Below are positions 60,634 to 64,000 of a stretch of DNA of 64,000 nucleotides, in pieces. Below the pieces are notes generated by a model, which ran no database searches, was not told the origin of the DNA, and saw nothing but the letters and a program-made list of their open reading frames with translations. How positions within the stretch are numbered: the stretch's first letter is position 1; each line of letters opens with the position of its first letter. Source of the stretch: a virus; IMG/VR virus record IMGVR_UViG_3300032323_003835, positions 47,206 to 111,205 of that record; one strand, 5' to 3'. Both the position numbers and the translations under genes were made by a program.

Positions 60634-60667
60634 CTAATATAAAAAGAATCCCCGAAAAATAAAAACG
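60634..60667 (-). promoter_or_regulatory. Early-type promoter
   Basis: -7-like TATATTAG; upstream ATCCCCG...CGGGGAT arms enclose the GTTTTTATTTTTC block. Gene start 60609. Confidence 0.6.
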
Positions 60668-60681
60668 CGGGGATAACTTCC

Positions 60682-60691
60682 GAATATATAA
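60682..60691 (+). promoter_or_regulatory. Late-type promoter box
   Basis: GAATATATAA on the plus strand, 4 bases before the ATG at 60696; the GDSF motif starts at residue 8, so the start cannot be much further in. Confidence 0.7.
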
Positions 60692-60695
60692 TTAT

Positions 60696-61541
60696 ATGGG
60701 AAAAAGAGTATTTTTATTGGGTGATTCCTTCACAGAAAATTTATATCAAACCCAATTGGAGGTTAGAAATACAGGAGGTCCTAGAATTGGAGAAATTCGT
60801 AAATATATTGATTATGTAATAGAGAACACTGGGGAGTGTCCATTATACTTTGACGACTGGCTTAGGAAATGGGGATACGAGGTTCACAACTTTGGAATGG
60901 GTGGTTGTTCCATTCACCATATATTTAATCAATTTGCACAGATTGATTCTGAATTTAGACCTGGCGATAGACTGATTGTGAATTGGACAGATCCTCAACG
61001 ATTGGATTGGCTTAGAGGTGATGGCAGGATTTCAACACTAGGTCCCAATCAATACGCCGAAGAGCCTAAGGTCATGCGTGCAATCCAGGATCAATTGATT
61101 CTTCGAATGAAATCAATACAGAATGAGGATGGGTATGGATACCTTAGAAATCAAACACTGTTTTTTGCATCAAAACTTGTAGACCTACACGCTAAATATA
61201 AGCCTATTCAATGGTCTCCTTTTGGTGATATATCAGAGGCTCTTCAAAGTTATGTGTGGTATTTCTTTGAACCACATCACAGAATGTTTAAAGATTTCAT
61301 ACCAGAGTGGGATATGCTTTTTATTGACTCAGAGACAGGCGGGATTTGTAACGATAAGCACTATTCCAGATTGGGTAACTATTATGTAGCTCTGGCATTT
61401 AAAACTATCATGGAAGAAGGAGATGAATTTAATGGTGATTGGAAAAATGAATCGCTATTAGAAAAAGTGTCTAGTGTGTTTAAGAATAACCCTCCCAATT
61501 TTGCTCCTATCAATTGGAAATTAAAAATTGCTAGAGGGTAA
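60696..61541 (+). CDS. SGNH/GDSL-family hydrolase, copy 2
   Basis: 281 residues, same length and layout as 16219..17064. FLLGDSFTENLYQ (Ser nucleophile, residue 10), FGMGGCSIHHIFNQFA, and a C-terminal NDKHYSRLGNYYVALAF with the Asp/His pair. Likely an esterase acting on O-acyl groups. Paralogue pairs of such hydrolases may act on two different substrates, for instance virion-attached and host glycans (inference). Confidence 0.8.
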   Translation: MGKRVFLLGDSFTENLYQTQLEVRNTGGPRIGEIRKYIDYVIENTGECPLYFDDWLRKWGYEVHNFGMGGCSIHHIFNQFAQIDSEFRPGDRLIVNWTDPQRLDWLRGDGRISTLGPNQYAEEPKVMRAIQDQLILRMKSIQNEDGYGYLRNQTLFFASKLVDLHAKYKPIQWSPFGDISEALQSYVWYFFEPHHRMFKDFIPEWDMLFIDSETGGICNDKHYSRLGNYYVALAFKTIMEEGDEFNGDWKNESLLEKVSSVFKNNPPNFAPINWKLKIARG

Positions 61542-61543
61542 CG

Positions 61544-61552
61544 GATATATAA
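61544..61552 (+). promoter_or_regulatory. Late-type promoter box
   Basis: GATATATAA on the plus strand, 18 bases before the ATG at 61571. Confidence 0.65.
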
Positions 61553-61570
61553 ATAAGTAAATTAAAAAAA

Positions 61571-62062
61571 ATGAAACACGTTAAACTTTACGAATCTTGG
61601 GACGAAGGCCAAGACAATTACCCTGATCCTGCAGTACTATCCCCCGATGAATTTGAGGCTGAAATAGAAAAAGCAATCCAAATGGAGGATCCAGTGGCAG
61701 GTGCTTTACGCATTCAGAAATTGATCAGAAATCTAAAAGATGCCCCGGAGGATATGAAGGTTTACAATTCAGTTAGAAAATATAAAGATTATACAGAAGG
61801 ATTAACTCCTCAGCAAAGGGAAGATATTAAAAAAGCTTTGGCATCTACTAAGAAATCCGAGGCGGATTGGGAAGCTGATGCAAATATATTGGAACCAAAA
61901 CTCAGATCTGCATTAAAGGCACAAAGAGACGATTTACTTTCTAAGCTCGATAAAAAGAATGATCAGGATCCGATGGAAAGAAACAAACAGCATAAATCTG
62001 ATATTCTTGATAAATTTGCAGCGGGCGAGATCACTAAAGAAGAAGCTTTAGCAGCATTATAA
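61571..62062 (+). CDS. Tagged helical protein
   Basis: 163 residues. Tag MKHVKLYESWDEGQDN (L-Y-E). Then helices (LSPDEFEAEIEKAIQMEDPVAGALRIQKLIRNLKDAPEDMKVYNSVRKYKDYTEGLTPQQREDIKKALAS), ending ILDKFAAGEITKEEALAAL, a short recurring type of C-terminal helix-turn-helix (GEIT.EEA). Likely an internal virion protein by tag; function unknown. Confidence 0.7.
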   Translation: MKHVKLYESWDEGQDNYPDPAVLSPDEFEAEIEKAIQMEDPVAGALRIQKLIRNLKDAPEDMKVYNSVRKYKDYTEGLTPQQREDIKKALASTKKSEADWEADANILEPKLRSALKAQRDDLLSKLDKKNDQDPMERNKQHKSDILDKFAAGEITKEEALAAL

Positions 62063-62073
62063 CTACACAAAAC

Positions 62074-62107
62074 AAAAAAAAGACCTAGAGAAATCTAGGT
62101 CTTTTTT
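62074..62107. terminator. Bidirectional terminator
   Basis: AAGACCTAGA/TCTAGGTCTT stem with T-runs on both strands, between convergent genes. Confidence 0.85.
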
Positions 62108-62126
62108 GTGGAATTGGTTAGACGAA

Positions 62127-62510
62127 CTATTTATAATAGGAGTCTGGGGCTTCTATAACCCATAGAGGAGGATCTATACCCATTCTAACCAATCCTGCCA
62201 ATCTAGTATTACCTGACATGAGATCATAGTAATGATCGCTAAACTTAACCACGATGGGCAATTCAACCTTGCATTCCCTTATTGCTTTTTTAAAGCGTAA
62301 TTTCTTTGGTTCTTCCAATGAGTCAAAGTCCAAATCGACATTTCCTAATATCTCCTTGATCTCCGAATATTTTATTACATGTCCGCATGTAGCTAAATCC
62401 AGCCATTTTTCCTTTCCCACCTCTTCGAATTCTGGATATCTAATGGCTTCTTCCCATTCTAAATCGAAATTGGGTACTTTAAATTTGAGTCCTAGTGTTT
62501 CGTTTTTCAT
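62127..62510 (-). CDS. ParB/Srx-like nuclease-fold protein
   Basis: 127 residues from the ATG at 62510 (MKNETLGLKFKVPNFD); the longer opening crosses the promoter. CKVELPIVVKFSDHYYDLMSGNTRLAGLVRMG matches the ParB/sulfiredoxin-fold core with the GNxRL loop. It may bind or hydrolyse nucleotides; phage ParB-like proteins include modification and nuclease functions. No HTH domain, so not a full partition protein. Confidence 0.65.
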   Translation of the reverse strand: MKNETLGLKFKVPNFDLEWEEAIRYPEFEEVGKEKWLDLATCGHVIKYSEIKEILGNVDLDFDSLEEPKKLRFKKAIRECKVELPIVVKFSDHYYDLMSGNTRLAGLVRMGIDPPLWVIEAPDSYYK

Positions 62511-62513
62511 TGG

Positions 62514-62549
62514 TATAAATTTATTGAAGGTATGCGGAATAATAAAATG
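62514..62549 (-). promoter_or_regulatory. Early-type promoter, weak
   Basis: -7-like TAAATTTA and GCATTTTATTATTCCGCA block; gene start 62510. Confidence 0.5.
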
Positions 62550-62594
62550 CGTCATTATATATGGTAGGAGTAAAATTTTATTTACTTTTGAAAC

Positions 62595-62960
62595 ATGGCA
62601 GGACATTCACACAGACACATAGGGGATATCGAGGATCTGTATTACGTGGATCAAGAAAATGGATTTATTATAGTTTATAATTATGCATATAACAAAGGTG
62701 TTGTTCACGGTAAAGGTGGAAAGGTAGAGTTAAAAAGCTATTCTAGAATCACTATAGATATTAGTCTAGAAAATGGTAAGACTAGTAACAGACACACTGC
62801 AGTATACTATAAAAAACATGAGCCGGGAAATAAATTGATTACCAGATATTACTTCACTAAAAATGTTGGAAGTTCTATGGATATAGATCTTTCACCCGTT
62901 CCTAAAGATCTGTACGTAATAGAGAACGATTGCATGATTTGGGAAAGTATCCAGTCCTAA
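62595..62960 (+). CDS. Uncharacterised protein
   Basis: 121 residues (MAGHSHRHIGDIEDLYYVDQENG, FIIVYNYAYNKGVVHGKGGKVELKSYSRITIDISLENGKTSNRHTAVYYKKHEPGNK). His-rich start, beta-rich body. Divergent from the ParB-like gene. No family recognised. Confidence 0.6.
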   Translation: MAGHSHRHIGDIEDLYYVDQENGFIIVYNYAYNKGVVHGKGGKVELKSYSRITIDISLENGKTSNRHTAVYYKKHEPGNKLITRYYFTKNVGSSMDIDLSPVPKDLYVIENDCMIWESIQS

Positions 62961-62988
62961 CTTCGCAATAGGAACTATAATTACTTTA

Positions 62989-62997
62989 GATATATAA
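62989..62997 (+). promoter_or_regulatory. Late-type promoter box
   Basis: GATATATAA on the plus strand, 20 bases before the ATG at 63018. Confidence 0.65.
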
Positions 62998-63017
62998 ATA
63001 AAAAATAACAAAAAGTT

Positions 63018-64000
63018 ATGCAAAACAAGATTATGAACTTCAATGAGTTCTCTAGAGTTTATGAATCAAACTCGTATCTCACTGAAGAGGAAGCAGCAGC
63101 TCCACCTAAAGACAATGCAGAAACCGCAGTGGTTTCCGACGACGGATCCATAGGGGTACAGCCATCAGAAATTCTAGATCTTTTAAAAGAACTAGGAGGA
63201 AAAGAAGGCGAGGAAAAAGTAGAATCTACACCAGACGAAGAAACTCCAAACGAATCCCTAGTTGAACAGGAGGCAGTTAGCACACTTAAGGTTGCTAAAA
63301 TGGGAGAAAAAAGTGAAAGAGTAAAACAAATACAAAGCCTCTTAGGTCTTAAACCAAGCGGTAATTTCGATCAAGCTACTAAAGATAGCGTTATGAAATT
63401 CCAAACTGAACAGAAGAAAAAAGATTCAACAATTGTAGTTGATGGTATCGTTGGTGTTCAAACATATGGTTTAATGCTTAGAGTTAAAAAAGGAATGACT
63501 AGTAAGAGTGATATAGCAACCATGATAGATAAATTCCAAAAATCTGGTAAGACCGTGGTTTCTGTTGCTCCAGCAGGAAAAAACATAGCTCTTGATCCTA
63601 GATTGTATGAGGTTTTCGAAAAAATAGAAATCGTTACTAACAACGGAACAACCTACGTGGTAGCTACTCCTAGAAGAGATGCAGCAACCAAAGTCGCTGA
63701 ATTAAAGAAAGCGGGATTATTAGGCTCTGATTTCTCTTGGCTATTAGCAGTTCCTGCAGCTATTGGTAAAGCTATAGTATACACCGCAATCGGGGCAGTA
63801 GTTATTCAAGTAGAAATTGCTAAAGCAATGGTAAATGCTGCTATCGCAGCAGGTGCATATGTAGGTCAAGCATCAATGGCAGTTGCATCCAATATAGCTT
63901 ACGGGGTTGCTCAAATTGGTAACTGGGTTAAAGCTAAAGGAGTACAAGCTTGGGCCACTCTTAAACAAGACGCAAAAGAAGCACTTGCGGTTTGGGCAGG
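63018..64000 (+). CDS. Tagged peptidoglycan-binding protein, 3' end outside window
   Basis: Open to the window end (at least 327 residues). MQNKIMNFNEFSRVYESNSYLTEEE contains the tag (V-Y-E) from an internal Met at 63033. Residues about 95-155 form a PG_binding_1 domain (KMGEKSERVKQIQSLLGLKPSGNFDQATKDSVMKFQTEQ...VDGIVGVQTYGLM). The last 100 visible residues are Ala/Val-rich and long hydrophobic (VPAAIGKAIVYTAIGAVVIQVEIAKAMVNAAIAAGAYVGQASMA), possibly membrane-inserting. Fits an injected peptidoglycan-interacting protein. Confidence 0.75.
   Translation, partial: MQNKIMNFNEFSRVYESNSYLTEEEAAAPPKDNAETAVVSDDGSIGVQPSEILDLLKELGGKEGEEKVESTPDEETPNESLVEQEAVSTLKVAKMGEKSERVKQIQSLLGLKPSGNFDQATKDSVMKFQTEQKKKDSTIVVDGIVGVQTYGLMLRVKKGMTSKSDIATMIDKFQKSGKTVVSVAPAGKNIALDPRLYEVFEKIEIVTNNGTTYVVATPRRDAATKVAELKKAGLLGSDFSWLLAVPAAIGKAIVYTAIGAVVIQVEIAKAMVNAAIAAGAYVGQASMAVASNIAYGVAQIGNWVKAKGVQAWATLKQDAKEALAVWA

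Noticed and set aside
62127-62510. Full ParB partition protein
   Set aside because: Only the nuclease-fold core is present; no helix-turn-helix or parS-like repeats nearby.

Overview
The window looks like part of a large, AT-rich, T4-type tailed phage (probably a myovirus) of a Bacteroidota host. Phage hallmarks are a DUF5872-like protein, a GH19-type lysozyme, a CHAP endopeptidase, a tail-collar protein, a bS21 homologue and dozens of small unknown genes with their own promoters. The host clue is the Bacteroidota-type -7 box (TAnnTTTG, mostly TATATTTG) before about 30 genes, plus signal peptides ending in the style SNAQ, SFGQ or SAQAQ. No replication, packaging or major structural genes were recognised, so this is an accessory stretch of a larger genome. 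No tRNA, CRISPR or insertion sequence was seen.

Layout. 1-5.9 kb: minus-strand operon of six exported proteins (two lipoproteins, a beta-barrel candidate, two very large cohesin-like proteins of which one carries a C-type lectin domain and a dockerin-like loop, and a small secreted protein). 6-13.5 kb: small genes, an FkbM methyltransferase, an HExxH protein, a lysine-rich membrane protein, a repeat protein, ribosomal protein bS21 and a carbamoyltransferase. 13.5-24.5 kb: DUF5872-like protein, lysozyme, endopeptidase, CAP-domain and cyclophilin genes around a sugar/surface-modification cluster (SGNH hydrolase, split ThDP enzyme, sulfotransferase, sugar 3,5-epimerase, NAD epimerase). 24.5-30 kb: an array of leucine-rich-repeat genes with a common C-terminus, with a SpeD-like gene inside it. 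30-32.5 kb: glycosyltransferase, metallophosphoesterase, secreted tail-collar protein. 32.5-33.4 kb: non-coding G/C-run region. 33.4-55.2 kb: an early region of small genes separated by repeated cassettes (terminator, palindrome, promoter). 55.2-56.4 kb: second non-coding repeat-rich region. 56.4-64 kb: late-type genes again, ending in a peptidoglycan-binding protein cut by the window edge.

Two promoter classes can be read by eye. Late-type: GATATATAA (or GAATATATAA, AAATATATA), often only 3-5 bases before the start codon. Early-type: CATTTTT-W-TTTC-CSSGG block, then about 6-9 bases, then TATATTTG, then a leader ending in ACACAC(GAC)ATG.

The most striking observation is a shared N-terminal tag on 20 otherwise unrelated proteins (MKHhKLFE / MKYLKKFSLFE style) ending in [LIV]-x-E, which is the T4 prohead-protease cleavage consensus. 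By analogy with the T4 internal proteins I infer a large set of capsid-packaged, ejected proteins, including lysozyme, endopeptidase and leucine-rich-repeat proteins. Second is the dispersed palindrome GGTGAGGGCGCCCTCACC marking early intergenic cassettes, reminiscent of T4-type promoter-early-stem-loop cassettes. Phage-encoded bS21 and ClpS suggest interference with host translation initiation and proteolysis. All functions come from reading sequences by eye; no searches were run.
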